Shown in pieces: positions 10,514 to 18,419 of a stretch of DNA of 64,000 bases. Origin of the DNA: Acidovorax sp. GW101-3H11 (GTDB lineage: Bacteria; Pseudomonadota; Gammaproteobacteria; Burkholderiales; Burkholderiaceae_C); NCBI RefSeq assembly GCF_001633105.1, contig NZ_LUKZ01000002.1, positions 211,698 to 275,697 on the forward strand, given 5' to 3'. The stretch's first letter is position 1. Each line of letters opens with the position of its first letter. The translations under genes were made by a program, and so were the position numbers. Below the pieces are notes generated by a model. It worked only from the letters and a program-made list of their open reading frames with translations, ran no database searches and was not told where the DNA came from.

Positions 10514-10612
10514 TGCGTCTAACCTTGCATCCAAGACACTTGCGGCGGGGGTTTTCTCGAATGAAGATTCGATAGTTGGACCGTTGTTAAGTCCACCGTA
10601 CCCCGCGAGCTG

Positions 10613-11208
10613 CTATGGGGTTCTGGCCGACAAGGCCACATGACAGCTGCGCAATTTTTCCCTCAGTTCGTGTTGTACCTCGGGGTTGGACAAGCCCGTA
10701 GTTCCCTCGCATGCGACCAGGTTTTGCCGACAGGAGTCAGGCCAATCTTCCAGATCGTCATCGAGCGCTATCCACTGCTGGGGTTTTCTACGCTGAGCGT
10801 CTTCTTGAACTTGCACGCCCCGGGGCGTGGTGCGAAACATGGACAGATTAGATTCCACGGATCCACGCCATGGACACGCCTGTGGTACGTCCCACCAATA
10901 AACCGGGCACGCAATGAGGCCGGAAGGCGTTTGAGTGTCGCGCTGTATCCGGGACGGATGCACCAGGTGCTACTCAGTACCAGGGCGACTGCCGGGTGGG
11001 GTTGAAGCACTGACTCCAGGATTGGAACCCATTCGAACAGCGAATGTCCTGCAGCCTCATACGGGCTCATGTAGATGCCCCTGCGGGGATGCCAGAGCAC
11101 TTTTTCATGGTGAACAACACCATCGAGATCGAGGTACAGGACGACGTCCGCGCTGCGTGGAGTGGACGCATGGAGATATGGGGAATTTTGGCCAGAGGAC
11201 ATAGCCAT
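10613..11208 (-). pseudogene. HAD-superfamily hydrolase gene, frameshifted
   Basis: The N-terminal frame (starting 11208) begins MAMSSGQ and contains the HAD nucleophile motif VLYLDLDGVV and the second motif VLSSTW. It continues to about RRVHGVDPW near 10850. The rest of the domain (TPRGVQVQEDAQRRKPQQW, then IALDDDLEDWP with the acidic motif) is in the -1 frame and ends at 10613. One base appears gained, or a programmed shift occurs, between about 10830 and 10860. The intact relative at 13381-13833 shows the expected continuous order of motifs. As written the gene yields a 146-residue product without the third catalytic motif. Confidence 0.75.
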
Positions 11209-11295
11209 ATGTTGGGATTGCGCTGGGTGGCGATTTAGCCAAGGACGACGGCAGGGCCAGGGCGGATTCAGAACTCGCCAACCACGTGCGTAGTC

Positions 11296-11544
11296 CTACG
11301 AGAACGCACCAGACTGGACACGCATGAGCAAGCTCCGCACCACCTCAAGGCCGCCGGGCTCTTTGAGTACATCGAGAGGCCTTCGATCGCCCAATGCCGG
11401 GACCGCCCCCACTAGCCAGTGATGAAGCCAGTCCTTTGCGTCGAAACCAGTTGGGTCGCCACACTCGTCAACCATGCGCTGCACAAGCATAGTGAGAATA
11501 GCGATGTGGTCTTCCAGGGCGATGAGGGCAGAATCTGCGGCCAT
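11296..11544 (-). CDS. DUF2384 (Xre/MbcA/ParS toxin-binding) antitoxin-like protein
   Basis: The 82-residue product ends in a recognisable DUF2384 domain (PALGDRRPLDVLKEPGG, then VRSLLMRVQSGAFS). This is the toxin-binding module of antitoxins that pair with RES-domain toxins. The helix-turn-helix usually found N-terminal to it is missing. No RES toxin is visible on either side. An in-frame TAA two codons before the ATG separates it from the upstream reading frame, so it may be the tail of a longer gene cut by a stop codon. Role is inferred from the domain only. Confidence 0.6.
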   Translation of the reverse strand: MAADSALIALEDHIAILTMLVQRMVDECGDPTGFDAKDWLHHWLVGAVPALGDRRPLDVLKEPGGLEVVRSLLMRVQSGAFS

Positions 11545-11547
11545 GAT

Positions 11548-11919
11548 TTACCGATCAGTCCCGCTAACAATGGCGTAGCGGCGTCGCCGGAGCGTCGGAT
11601 TTTTGGTGGCATCGCCCAGGCGCGCCCATTCCCTTGCGGTGACGAAAGGAGGAGCGTGCTTCACCGTGATTGCGATGACGGGCTTCGCCTTCCGGGCCGC
11701 TTGAGCTGTGCAGTGCAATTCCACGGCGAGGGGATCTCTCAAGAGCTGTCGCGAGCTTCGGAGAGAGATTTCATCAAAGTACCTCTCAGAAAAACGTCGC
11801 CCCCGGGGGCATGCTTTCGCAGAGGTCGCACCGGGGGCTTGCTTTGCGCTGATGATAGCAACGATGTTCAAACTCATCGCAGGGTTGTATCGGGAGGAGA
11901 ACCTGCGCTGACTCACCAA
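11548..11919 (-). CDS. Hypothetical protein overlapping mobile mystery protein A
   Basis: This 123-codon frame has no recognised domain. It would start at a TTG that overlaps the stop of the mobile mystery A gene, or at an internal ATG (MSLNIVAIIS). The second half (FVTAREWARLGDATKNPTLR) looks helical and reads with plausible codon use. It ends in a TAA two codons before, and in the same frame as, the DUF2384 gene. It may therefore be the N-terminal part of a single broken gene. It is not the Fic-type mobile mystery protein B that usually follows A. Coding status is uncertain. Confidence 0.35.
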   Translation of the reverse strand: MVSQRRFSSRYNPAMSLNIVAIISAKQAPGATSAKACPRGRRFSERYFDEISLRSSRQLLRDPLAVELHCTAQAARKAKPVIAITVKHAPPFVTAREWARLGDATKNPTLRRRRYAIVSGTDR

Positions 11920-12371
11920 AGGCCCCGCTTACTCACTTTTACCAGTGCGCTGGTAAGGGCCATCAGCGTTTCTGCATCTGTCAGCGCCTCCGCCCCCATC
12001 AACGTGGACGGCAACGGAATTCCAGCGATCTCTTGAGTACGGTTGAGCACCTGCTCCACCAAACTGGTCCGGGGAACAAACATGTAGTGCACTTCACAGT
12101 CCAGGCCATGAGCCAAACGTGCAAGCGTATTCAGCGTGATAGTGCCGTTGGCCTCGGCCTGCTCCAGTTTGCGGACTCCCTGTGCCGTCATGCCCAAACG
12201 CTCACCTAGCGCTTTGGAGCTCATGCCCAAGGCCAATCTTACCGTCTTTGCCCAGCCACACCTGGGCGTGGCATTCCGCTGCAGCTTCGCGAAATCGCAA
12301 AACTGCCGGTCAAGTTCGGCCAAGCGGGTGAGATCCAGGCGGTTTTTCAAGGGGGCAAACGCATGAGGCAA
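11913..12371 (-). CDS. Mobile mystery protein A (HTH protein)
   Basis: The 152-residue product matches the mobile mystery protein A family. It has an N-terminal conserved stretch (RLAELDRQF), an Xre-like helix-turn-helix around residues 42-75 (LGMSSKALGERLGMTAQGVR, then KLEQAEANGTITL) and the family-typical LARLAHGLDCEVHYMFVP. The family is carried on mobile DNA and normally sits directly before mobile mystery protein B, a Fic/Doc-domain protein, in a toxin-antitoxin-like pair. No Fic motif (HPFxxGNG) is found downstream here. The promoter should lie in the divergent region before the gene at 12528. Confidence 0.8.
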   Translation of the reverse strand: MPHAFAPLKNRLDLTRLAELDRQFCDFAKLQRNATPRCGWAKTVRLALGMSSKALGERLGMTAQGVRKLEQAEANGTITLNTLARLAHGLDCEVHYMFVPRTSLVEQVLNRTQEIAGIPLPSTLMGAEALTDAETLMALTSALVKVSKRGLW

Positions 12372-12527
12372 CAGACTGGTTGCCTCTTTAAGCAGATCTG
12401 GGCAACCGGTTTATTTCCATTGGGAGAGAGGCACACTTGGAAAACAAAAATGGCATTCCATTCAGCTATCTTCGCACGCCACGGTCTCGAACGGGACCAA
12501 TTGGTCTCATATTAACTTGAATGAAGA
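12372..12527. promoter_or_regulatory. Divergent promoter region with Xre-type operator
   Basis: This spacer separates mobile mystery A (minus) from the hypothetical gene at 12528 (plus). It contains GACCAATTGGTCTCA at 12495-12509, whose core GACCAATTGGTC is a perfect 12-bp palindrome, plus a further GGTCTC half-site at about 12484. Almost the same 15-mer lies before the Xre gene at 13267, so the Xre protein probably binds both. Confidence 0.55.
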
Positions 12528-12968
12528 ATGATGCTGCGTTTGGAAAAAGCGACCCTAGGAAAATTTGGAGCACAGGACATGATGCGCCTGATCACGTCAC
12601 GGGGTTGGGAAGCCATCCTGCCGGATGCGCTGGATGACAACCACCTTTTGTTGATGTCAGACCAGCTCCGAGACCTTCTGTCTGGCTCGGATTGGAGCGG
12701 GGATCACGATCCCGCTAGTGCAGCCTTACCGCTCGCCCTGTTGCTTCTGACCAAGGCGGGAGCGAAACGTTCAGGAGACAGCTTGGAAGTGGGGCTGGAA
12801 ACTCTGCAGGAAGCACTGTGCTTACTCAGCACTGCCGTGGATCGGGAGATCGTCAATCGGATGCTGCAACGCCAAGATGCCACGCCCATTGGCGCCGGGC
12901 TTGTACAGGGACTTCAAATGCTTGTCCAGCAAGCCAAGGAACAGGTCGACTCGGAATGCCACGCCTAG
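12528..12968 (+). CDS. Hypothetical protein next to an Xre regulator
   Basis: The 146-residue soluble, mostly helical product shows no domain that I recognise. It begins MMLRLEKATLGKFG, with a second ATG one codon on; the ribosome binding site is weak for both. A central hydrophobic helix (AALPLALLLLTKAGA) and a C-terminal helix are visible. It converges on the Xre gene: the two stops share the palindrome CTAG (12965-12968). The operator just upstream matches that before the Xre gene, so the two are likely co-regulated. Confidence 0.55.
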   Translation: MMLRLEKATLGKFGAQDMMRLITSRGWEAILPDALDDNHLLLMSDQLRDLLSGSDWSGDHDPASAALPLALLLLTKAGAKRSGDSLEVGLETLQEALCLLSTAVDREIVNRMLQRQDATPIGAGLVQGLQMLVQQAKEQVDSECHA

Positions 12969-13267
12969 TCTGAAATGACGCCCTTGAAGTCCGCTTTGAC
13001 GGTCTTGAGGAGTTCATTGACCAAAGTTGTGTCCAGGTCCGGGCAGTACGCGGCAGCAATCAAGGTCAGAGGATGGATCTGCATCTGCTCGGCCAACACC
13101 TCAATGGTGCGGATGCTGGGAACTTGATGACCCTGCTCGATACGGCTGATGTGTCGGCGGCTCGTCGCCAGCAGCATGTCCTCCTGAACCAAGCCTTGTG
13201 CGGTGCGCAATTGCCGCAGCGCCCGACCAAAGTCGGCTTGGGGAGGGACACTCTTTCGGGAAGACAT
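12965..13267 (-). CDS. Xre-family transcriptional regulator
   Basis: The 100-residue product has a Cro/C1-type helix-turn-helix over residues 12-67 (FGRALRQLRTAQGLVQEDM, then TSRRHISRIEQGHQVPSIRT). A short C-terminal helix follows. It is divergent from the HAD gene at 13381, with an inverted repeat, TGAGACTA (13287-13294) and TAGTCTCA (13312-13319), in between. A related site lies before 12528. It probably represses its own promoter, the HAD gene or the convergent hypothetical gene; which of these is inference. Confidence 0.8.
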   Translation of the reverse strand: MSSRKSVPPQADFGRALRQLRTAQGLVQEDMLLATSRRHISRIEQGHQVPSIRTIEVLAEQMQIHPLTLIAAAYCPDLDTTLVNELLKTVKADFKGVISD

Positions 13268-13286
13268 CCTCCCGATTTCCGCCTAA

Positions 13287-13319
13287 TGAGACTAAAAAGA
13301 CCACGACCAACTAGTCTCA
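13287..13319. promoter_or_regulatory. Xre operator candidate between xre and the HAD gene
   Basis: A perfect 8-bp inverted repeat TGAGACTA/TAGTCTCA is separated by 17 bp. Its right half is part of GACCAACTAGTCTCA (13305-13319), which differs at two of 15 positions from the site at 12495-12509. It lies 20-50 bp before the Xre start codon. Confidence 0.55.
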
Positions 13320-13380
13320 CTTGTTCGCTAACTCGGTAGAAATTTCATCCTTGTTGGAAATCTGTTTCTGAAGTAGCGCT

Positions 13381-13833
13381 GTGTCCATACTCTTTCTGGA
13401 TTTTGATGGGGTCTTGCACCCGGAGCATTGCCACGCGTCCAAGCATTTTTGCTGCTTGCCGATCCTGGAAGATGCGCTACGGCATGTACCCGCGTGCCAA
13501 GTTGTGATCACCAGCACTTGGCGCCTGGAAAAATCCTTTGAGGATCTACTGCAGAGGTTCTCTCTGGACATTACCGCCTTGATCGATGGCGTCACTCCCA
13601 GATATTGCGAACTGGTGAACGTCCCGAATACGCTGGTGGGGTACGACCGGGAGGCGGAGTGTCATGCCTGGCTTTGGGCCAACAAACTCCCACATTGCAA
13701 CTGGGTGGCCGTGGATGACCGATCGTGGCTCTATCGACCGTTTTGCAAGTCGCTGTTTTTGGTCGATGGCCGAACGGGGCTAACGCAGGCTACCGGTTCG
13801 CAACTTGCAGCGCGTCTTCAAAGCCTTTTTTGA
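13381..13833 (+). CDS. HAD-superfamily hydrolase domain protein
   Basis: The 150-residue cytosolic protein has the HAD order intact. It has SILFLDFDGVLHPE with the two nucleophile-region aspartates (residues 7 and 9), VVITSTWRL as the second motif, and VAVDDRSWLY as the acidic metal-binding motif. There is no cap domain, as in the small HAD domains seen near mobile or RNA-repair genes. It starts with GTG and has only a weak ribosome binding site. It is divergent from the Xre regulator, and it is the intact relative of the frameshifted copy at 10613-11208. The substrate is unknown. Confidence 0.78.
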   Translation: MSILFLDFDGVLHPEHCHASKHFCCLPILEDALRHVPACQVVITSTWRLEKSFEDLLQRFSLDITALIDGVTPRYCELVNVPNTLVGYDREAECHAWLWANKLPHCNWVAVDDRSWLYRPFCKSLFLVDGRTGLTQATGSQLAARLQSLF

Positions 13834-13856
13834 AAAAAATCAGGAGGGTAGACAAC

Positions 13857-13901
13857 ATGAGCTTTGTAAACAAAGGGCTAGGGTTTACCCGGAACTCCTA
13901 A
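13857..13901 (+). CDS. Short 14-codon reading frame with a strong ribosome binding site (gene remnant?)
   Basis: An AGGAGGG sits seven bases before an ATG that opens MSFVNKGLGFTRNS and then stops. Such a strong site before so short a frame suggests the start of a gene cut off by the junction just downstream. A small hairpin, ACCCGG/CCGGGT, covers its end. Function cannot be given. Confidence 0.3.
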   Translation: MSFVNKGLGFTRNS

Positions 13902-13921
13902 CCGGGTGTTCTGCACCGAAA

Positions 13922-14245
13922 GTGAGATTACCCCTGCTGGCGACCTACGCCCCCGATGCCGAGCAGTACGTGCTGCACGGTGAGCGCCTGGCGCAAGGCC
14001 ATGCGCAGATGCGCGAGCGGTTTCTGGCCCGGTTTGCCGAGCCCGACCTGCATGCGCGCCTGCTGTCGCGCACCGTGGTGGGTGCCATGGTGGTGGATTG
14101 CGAGCTGATCACCCGCAACTTCCCCGAGGGCCTGGGCACGGTGGAGATGTTGTGTGTTTACGAGGTGGTGGATGGGTGCATCCAGCGGGCATCGTTCGCC
14201 ACTGGGGCAAGGCGCCTGGGGCCCTCTGTGCTGCCTGCAGGCTGA
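13922..14245 (+). pseudogene. SnoaL/NTF2-like protein, N-terminally truncated
   Basis: The remaining 107 codons (LLATYAPDAEQYVLHGE ... FPEGLGTVEMLCVYEVVDG) match the conical NTF2/SnoaL-like fold of small isomerase-like proteins. The family normally begins with one more helix (about 15-20 residues ending ...LDALLATYAPDA). Here that part is replaced by sequence from the accessory segment joined at about 13922-13930. An in-frame GTG at 13922 could still start translation, but no good ribosome binding site precedes it. The gene marks the right edge of the inserted region and faces the Bug receptor gene tail to tail. Confidence 0.7.
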
Positions 14246-14281
14246 TCGCGCACCCTGACGGGGCCGTGCCCCCTGTCTGTA

Positions 14282-15400
14282 TCAGTCCACCTTGGCGCCC
14301 GAGGTCTTTACCACCTGCGCCCATTTCCGGTGTTCGTTGTCGATGTGTTTTGCAAAGTCGGCCGGGGTGTTGCCGCCGGGGATGGCGCCCTGGGCCAGCA
14401 GCCGTTCCTTCATGGCCGGTGTGGCCAGGGACTTGGCGACCTCCTGCTGGATGCGGTTCACGATGTCGGGCGGTGTGCCCGCCGGGGCCAGCAGGCCGAA
14501 CCAGGAGCTGGCCTCATAACCCTTGAGCGTGGGGCCGCCAGCCTGCTCCACCGTGGGCACATCGGGCAGGGCGCTGGAGCGCTCGGAGCTGGTCACCGCC
14601 AGCGCCGTGAGCTTGCCCGCCTTGATCTGCGCCATGGACGAGGGCAGGTTGTCGAACATCACATCGGCATTGCCCGCCACCATGTCCAGCAGCGCCGGGC
14701 CCGAGCCCCGGTAGGGCAGGTGCAGCATGAAGGTGCCCGTCATGCTCTTGAACAGCTCGCCTGCCAGGTGGATGGAGGTGCCGTTGCCGCTCGATGCCAT
14801 GTTCATCTTGCCGGGGCTGGCCTTGGCCACGCGGATGAAGTCCTGCACGTTGGTCACGCCCAGGGCCTTGGCCTTGTCAGTGTTCATCACCATCACGTTG
14901 GGCACGGCGGCCACCAGGGTGATGGGCACGAAGTCCTTGATGGGGTCGTAGGGAAGCTTGGCATACAGCGCGCGGTTGATGCCGTGCGTGCCCACCGTGC
15001 CCATGAGCAGGGTGTAGCCGTCGCCGGGTGACTTGGCCACCATTTCGGCGCCCACATTGCCGCCAGCACCTGCGCGGTTGTCCACGATGAACTGCTGGCC
15101 AAACGCCTTGGACAGCTCCGGCGCCATGGCGCGCGCCAGGATGTCGGTGGTGCCACCGGGGGCGAATGGCACGACGATGCGCACGGGCTTGGTGGGCCAG
15201 CCCGCACCCGCAGGGGCGGCCGCCTGGGCATGGGCCGTGCCCGGTGCGAGCAGCGCACCGGCGGCGGCCACGGCCAGTGCGCCCAGCGCGCTCAGGGTGA
15301 AGGCCAGGGCCACGGCCTTTCGGCGGCTGCGCGCATGGGCGCGGGCCTGGATCTGTGCGCTGGAGCGCGCCGGGGTGCGGAAGTCGTGTGCTTGTGCCAT
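14282..15400 (-). CDS. Bug-family (TctC-like) solute-binding receptor
   Basis: Periplasmic receptor for carboxylates, of the tripartite-tricarboxylate transporter type. The 372-residue precursor has an unusually long N-terminal region before the signal core ([20 protein letters not shown] ... GTAHAQA). The mature part shows the family signatures: [31 protein letters not shown] near residue 100, and [16 protein letters not shown]. No TctA/TctB membrane partners are nearby, which is common for these greatly expanded receptors in Comamonadaceae and related families. The ATG of MAQAHDF is chosen over one three codons upstream on spacing from the GAGG site. The ligand is unknown. Confidence 0.9.
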   Translation of the reverse strand: MAQAHDFRTPARSSAQIQARAHARSRRKAVALAFTLSALGALAVAAAGALLAPGTAHAQAAAPAGAGWPTKPVRIVVPFAPGGTTDILARAMAPELSKAFGQQFIVDNRAGAGGNVGAEMVAKSPGDGYTLLMGTVGTHGINRALYAKLPYDPIKDFVPITLVAAVPNVMVMNTDKAKALGVTNVQDFIRVAKASPGKMNMASSGNGTSIHLAGELFKSMTGTFMLHLPYRGSGPALLDMVAGNADVMFDNLPSSMAQIKAGKLTALAVTSSERSSALPDVPTVEQAGGPTLKGYEASSWFGLLAPAGTPPDIVNRIQQEVAKSLATPAMKERLLAQGAIPGGNTPADFAKHIDNEHRKWAQVVKTSGAKVD

Positions 15401-15587
15401 GGAAACCATTCCTCGTTGAAACCGGTGGAAGCCTGCGCCGCTGCCTGTGCTTGTTCGGCGTATCTGCCCTCTGTTCTACGCGGGTGCGCGCGGCCCGGGC
15501 AGATGGGATTACCCGAAGGTGTCGCGGCCTTGCAGGTTGCCGCGCGTGTCGCCGTGGTGGGCCAATCGGGGTGGCGCAATGGTGCGT
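15401..15587. other. Spacer between the two Bug genes
   Basis: No gene is supported. It should hold the promoter of the receptor gene at 15400, but no clear boxes stand out in this GC-rich stretch. Confidence 0.4.
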
Positions 15588-15627
15588 CAAAAAAAGAAAG
15601 CCACCGGGCCATGTGGCGCGGTGGCTT
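15588..15627 (-). terminator. Rho-independent terminator of the second Bug gene
   Basis: On the minus strand a perfect 9-bp stem, AAGCCACCG/CGGTGGCTT, with a 12-base loop is followed by TTCTTTTTTT. It lies about 57 bp after the stop of the gene at 15684. Confidence 0.9.
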
Positions 15628-15683
15628 GGGGGCGGGCGGTGGAGTGATGCCGCACCGCCCGGGTGGGCAGCGATGTTGCCGGG

Positions 15684-16670
15684 TCAGTCGGCGTAGGTGC
15701 CGGCAGCCTTGATCACGGCGCCCCATTTGTCGATTTCGGCGGCCACAAACTTCTTGTGCTCAGGGCCGTCCACGCGCTTGTCGGTCACGACCACGGCGCC
15801 CAGGGCTTCCTGCTTCTTGATGAACTCGGGGTCCTTCAGAGCGGTCTTGAGGGCTTCGTTGATCTTCTTCTGCACATCGGCAGGCGTGCCCTTGGGCGCG
15901 TACAGGCCGTGCCAGATGCTCACGTTGAAGTCCTTCAGGCCCGACTCCGCCAGCGTGGGCAGGTCCTTCAGCGCGGGCGTGGTCAGGCGCTTGGCGGTGG
16001 TCACGGCGTAGGCCTTGACCTTCTTGCCTTCGATCTGCGACGTGGTGTTGGTGGTCTGGTCGCACAGCAGGTCGATCTGGCCGCCGATCAGGTCGGTGAT
16101 GGCGGGTGCGGTGCCCTTGTAGGGCACGGCGGTCATGTCCACCTGCATGGCGCTCTGGAACATCAGGCCGCACAGGTGCGACGCAGCGCCCAGGCCCGCA
16201 TTACCCAGGTTGATCTTGCCCTTGTTCTGCTGGATCCAGGCCGTGAGTTCCTTGAAGTTGTTCGCGGGCATGGTGGGGCGCGCGATCAGCGTCATGGGCA
16301 CTTCGTTGACCATGCCCAGGTATTCAAAGTCGTTGGGCACGCTGAACGAGAGCTTGCGGTACAGCGCAGGCATGGTGGACATGCCAATGTGGTTGAGCAG
16401 CAGCGTGTAGCCATCGGGGGTGGCGCGGGCCACGCGGGCGGCGCCGATGGAACTGCCTGCACCGGCGGTGTTGTCTACCACCACGGTGGCGCCCAGGGGC
16501 TTGCGCAGTGCTTCGGCCAGGTCACGGGCCACGCGGTCGGTCGGGCCACCGGCGGCAAAGGGCACCACGATGGTGACGGTCTTGTCCTTGGCGGGGAACT
16601 CTTGGGCACTGGCGCCAAAGGCAGCGGCTGCGGCGGCAGCAATCAGTGCGAGTTTCAGCATCTTTTTCAT
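15684..16670 (-). CDS. Bug-family (TctC-like) solute-binding receptor
   Basis: A second periplasmic Bug receptor, 328 residues, of standard length. It has a clean Sec signal (MKKMLKLALIAAAAAAAFGA ... SAQ). The family motifs follow: KTVTIVVPFAAGGPTDRVAR, VVDNTAGAGSSIGAARVA and DGYTLLLNHIGMS. AGGAGAGACC precedes the ATG, so the start is firm. It is only distantly similar to its neighbour at 14282, so this is not a recent duplication. A strong terminator follows it. Ligand unknown; an aromatic or dicarboxylic acid is a guess from the neighbouring CoA-ligase genes. Confidence 0.92.
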   Translation of the reverse strand: MKKMLKLALIAAAAAAAFGASAQEFPAKDKTVTIVVPFAAGGPTDRVARDLAEALRKPLGATVVVDNTAGAGSSIGAARVARATPDGYTLLLNHIGMSTMPALYRKLSFSVPNDFEYLGMVNEVPMTLIARPTMPANNFKELTAWIQQNKGKINLGNAGLGAASHLCGLMFQSAMQVDMTAVPYKGTAPAITDLIGGQIDLLCDQTTNTTSQIEGKKVKAYAVTTAKRLTTPALKDLPTLAESGLKDFNVSIWHGLYAPKGTPADVQKKINEALKTALKDPEFIKKQEALGAVVVTDKRVDGPEHKKFVAAEIDKWGAVIKAAGTYAD

Positions 16671-16755
16671 GGTCTCTCCTGTAAATGACGGGCCATGATA
16701 GCGAGGGGGATTTGCGGAAACATTGCGGATAGTACGTAGCACACTGGTGACATGG

Positions 16756-16819
16756 TTTTCAAGCGCAAGAGGCCTGTTGTGCCTTTCTGTATTGACTTGT
16801 TTGCTATCAATAAAATAGC
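16756..16819 (+). repeat. Family A interspersed repeat (divergent copy)
   Basis: Ends in GCTATCAATAAAATAGC, the family's AT-rich hairpin tip (GCTAT...ATAGC). The 5' part is less conserved than in the copies at 28755 or 61573. Confidence 0.5.
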
Positions 16820-16950
16820 GATTGTTAGGGTAAACACTGCGGTTCCCCGGCGCGCCAGATGGGCATGTCTTGCGCTGCCGCAAACCCGCTTCCCCCGGCG
16901 CCAAAACCCGCAGCGGGCCCTTGAAACCGGCACCCGCCAACGCCAGAGCC

Positions 16951-17019
16951 ACCGTGGAACTGGCTTTGCCAGGCCGCGGGTGGTGTCCCCCAGGGGGACG
17001 GCGCCGCAAGCGGCCCAGG
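16951..17019 (-). repeat. Family B 3'-end repeat (divergent copy)
   Basis: Shares the GTGGAACTGGCT / GCCAGGCC and CCCCCAGGGGGA elements with the copy at 18420 and sits immediately after the stop of the PaaK-like gene. GC-rich stems suggest a terminator-like role. Confidence 0.5.
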
Positions 17020-18267
17020 TTACCGATAACTCCGCGCGTCCTCGATCACCTTGCCGTCGTTGGGCAGCGTGCCCGGGGCCACCATCTGCACGTCGCCGCG
17101 CAGCTTGGTCACTTCGCGGATGGCGTCGCCCAGCTGGTGGGCCAGGCCCTCGGCGGTCTCGGTAGTTTCGACCTGCAGCACCATCTGGTCGTTGGCCATT
17201 TCGCCGCTGACCACCAGGCGCGCGCGCAGCACCTGCGGAAAGCGCCGCGCAATCGTGGCGATCTGCCCGGGGTGCACAAACATGCCGCGCACCTTGGTGG
17301 TCTGGTCGGCCCGGCCCATCCAGCCCTTGATGCGGGTGTTGGTGCGGCCGGTGGGGCAAGGGCCAGGCAGCACGGCCGAGAGGTCGCCGGTGCCAAAGCG
17401 GATCAGCGGGTAGTCGGGGTTGAGCGTGGTTACCACCAGTTCGCCCACCTCGCCCTCGGGCACGGGGTCGCCGGTCCCGGGGCGCACGATTTCGACGATC
17501 ACGCCTTCGTCCAGCACCAGGCCCTCACGGGCCGAGGTTTCGTAGGCAATCAGGCCCAGGTCGGCGGTGGCGTAGCACTGGTAGCCCGCAATGCCCCGCT
17601 CGGCAAACCAGTCGCGCAGGCTGGGCGGAAAGGCTTCGCCCGACACCATGGCCTTGGTCACGCTGGGCAGCGCCACGCCCAGCTCGGCGGCCTTCTCGAC
17701 AATGATTTTCAGAAAGCTCGGCGTGCCGATGTAGCCCGCAGGCTTGAGCTCCGCCATGGCCTGCACCTGCTGCTCGGTCTGGCCCGTGCCGCCCGGGAAT
17801 ACGGTGCAGCCCAGTGCATGGGCGCCGGTTTCCATCATCGAGCCTGCTGGCACGAAGTGGTAGCTGAAGCTGTTGTGGATCAACTCGCCGCCGCGAAAGC
17901 CTGCGGCGTGGATGGCCCGCGCCATGCGCCAGTAGTCGGGCCGCGTGCCCTCGGGCTCGTAGATGGTGCCGGGGCTGGCAAACACGCGCGTCATGCCGGG
18001 GCCAAAGCCCAGCGCGCTGAAGCCGCCAAACACATTGGTGGCGCGGCCGGCCTGCTGGCGCTCCAGCAGCTCGTACTTGCGCGTGACGGGCAGCCGCGCC
18101 AGCGCCGCGCGGCTGGTGACGGACGACGCGTCCACTCCGGCCAGGATGCTGGCAAACGCGGGGGATGCCTTCTGGGCATGTGCCACCTGGGCGGGCAGCG
18201 CGGCCAGCAAGGCGGCCTCGCGCTCGGACGGATTGCGGGTTTCCAGGGCGTCGTAAAACGTGCTCAT
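17020..18267 (-). CDS. Phenylacetate-CoA ligase (PaaK)-family adenylate-forming enzyme
   Basis: A 415-residue ATP-dependent acid-CoA ligase of the PaaK branch. The usual PaaK start is followed by an SPGTIYEPEGT nucleotide-binding loop near residue 98. A VSGEAFPPSLRDWF segment, YATADLGLIAYE at the adenylation motif position and FGTGDLSAV near residue 290 come after it. The C-terminal swinging domain (KVRGMFVHPGQI ... DARSYR) is complete. It is the last gene of the Liv cluster, 228 bp after livF across repeats. Its job is probably to activate an aromatic or related acid brought in by the transporter; the acid is not known. Confidence 0.85.
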   Translation of the reverse strand: MSTFYDALETRNPSEREAALLAALPAQVAHAQKASPAFASILAGVDASSVTSRAALARLPVTRKYELLERQQAGRATNVFGGFSALGFGPGMTRVFASPGTIYEPEGTRPDYWRMARAIHAAGFRGGELIHNSFSYHFVPAGSMMETGAHALGCTVFPGGTGQTEQQVQAMAELKPAGYIGTPSFLKIIVEKAAELGVALPSVTKAMVSGEAFPPSLRDWFAERGIAGYQCYATADLGLIAYETSAREGLVLDEGVIVEIVRPGTGDPVPEGEVGELVVTTLNPDYPLIRFGTGDLSAVLPGPCPTGRTNTRIKGWMGRADQTTKVRGMFVHPGQIATIARRFPQVLRARLVVSGEMANDQMVLQVETTETAEGLAHQLGDAIREVTKLRGDVQMVAPGTLPNDGKVIEDARSYR

Positions 18268-18308
18268 GCCATGGGTTCCTATGCGGTGGTTATGAATGAA
18301 ATAAGCCT

Positions 18309-18348
18309 TATGCGCCTGTCCATCAAGCGCGATTGGCTATCAAAATAG
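18309..18348 (+). repeat. Family A interspersed repeat (short copy)
   Basis: Carries CAAGCGCGATTGGCTATCAA, recalling the CGCGC...GCTAT spacing of the family. The 5' AAAAATGGCC part is missing. Confidence 0.45.
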
Positions 18349-18419
18349 GAGTGACTTTGTATTTCTAGGTACCTGGGTAGCGCTATCGCCAAAACCGCCA
18401 CAGCCGCCATCTCAGCGCA

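Larger units (their letters stand above)
16671..17019. other. Intergenic region carrying one family A and one family B repeat
   Basis: No gene is seen in this 349-bp gap. It holds a divergent family A repeat (16756-16819, core GCTATCAATAAAATAGC) and a family B repeat (16951-17019) that begins directly after the stop of the PaaK-like gene. The promoter of the Bug gene at 16670 should also lie here. Confidence 0.55.

Noticed and set aside
13805..13921. A start 39 codons upstream of the SnoaL-like remnant
   Set aside because: That stretch overlaps the HAD gene end and the junction sequence, and has no similarity to the SnoaL fold; it is a chance in-frame extension.
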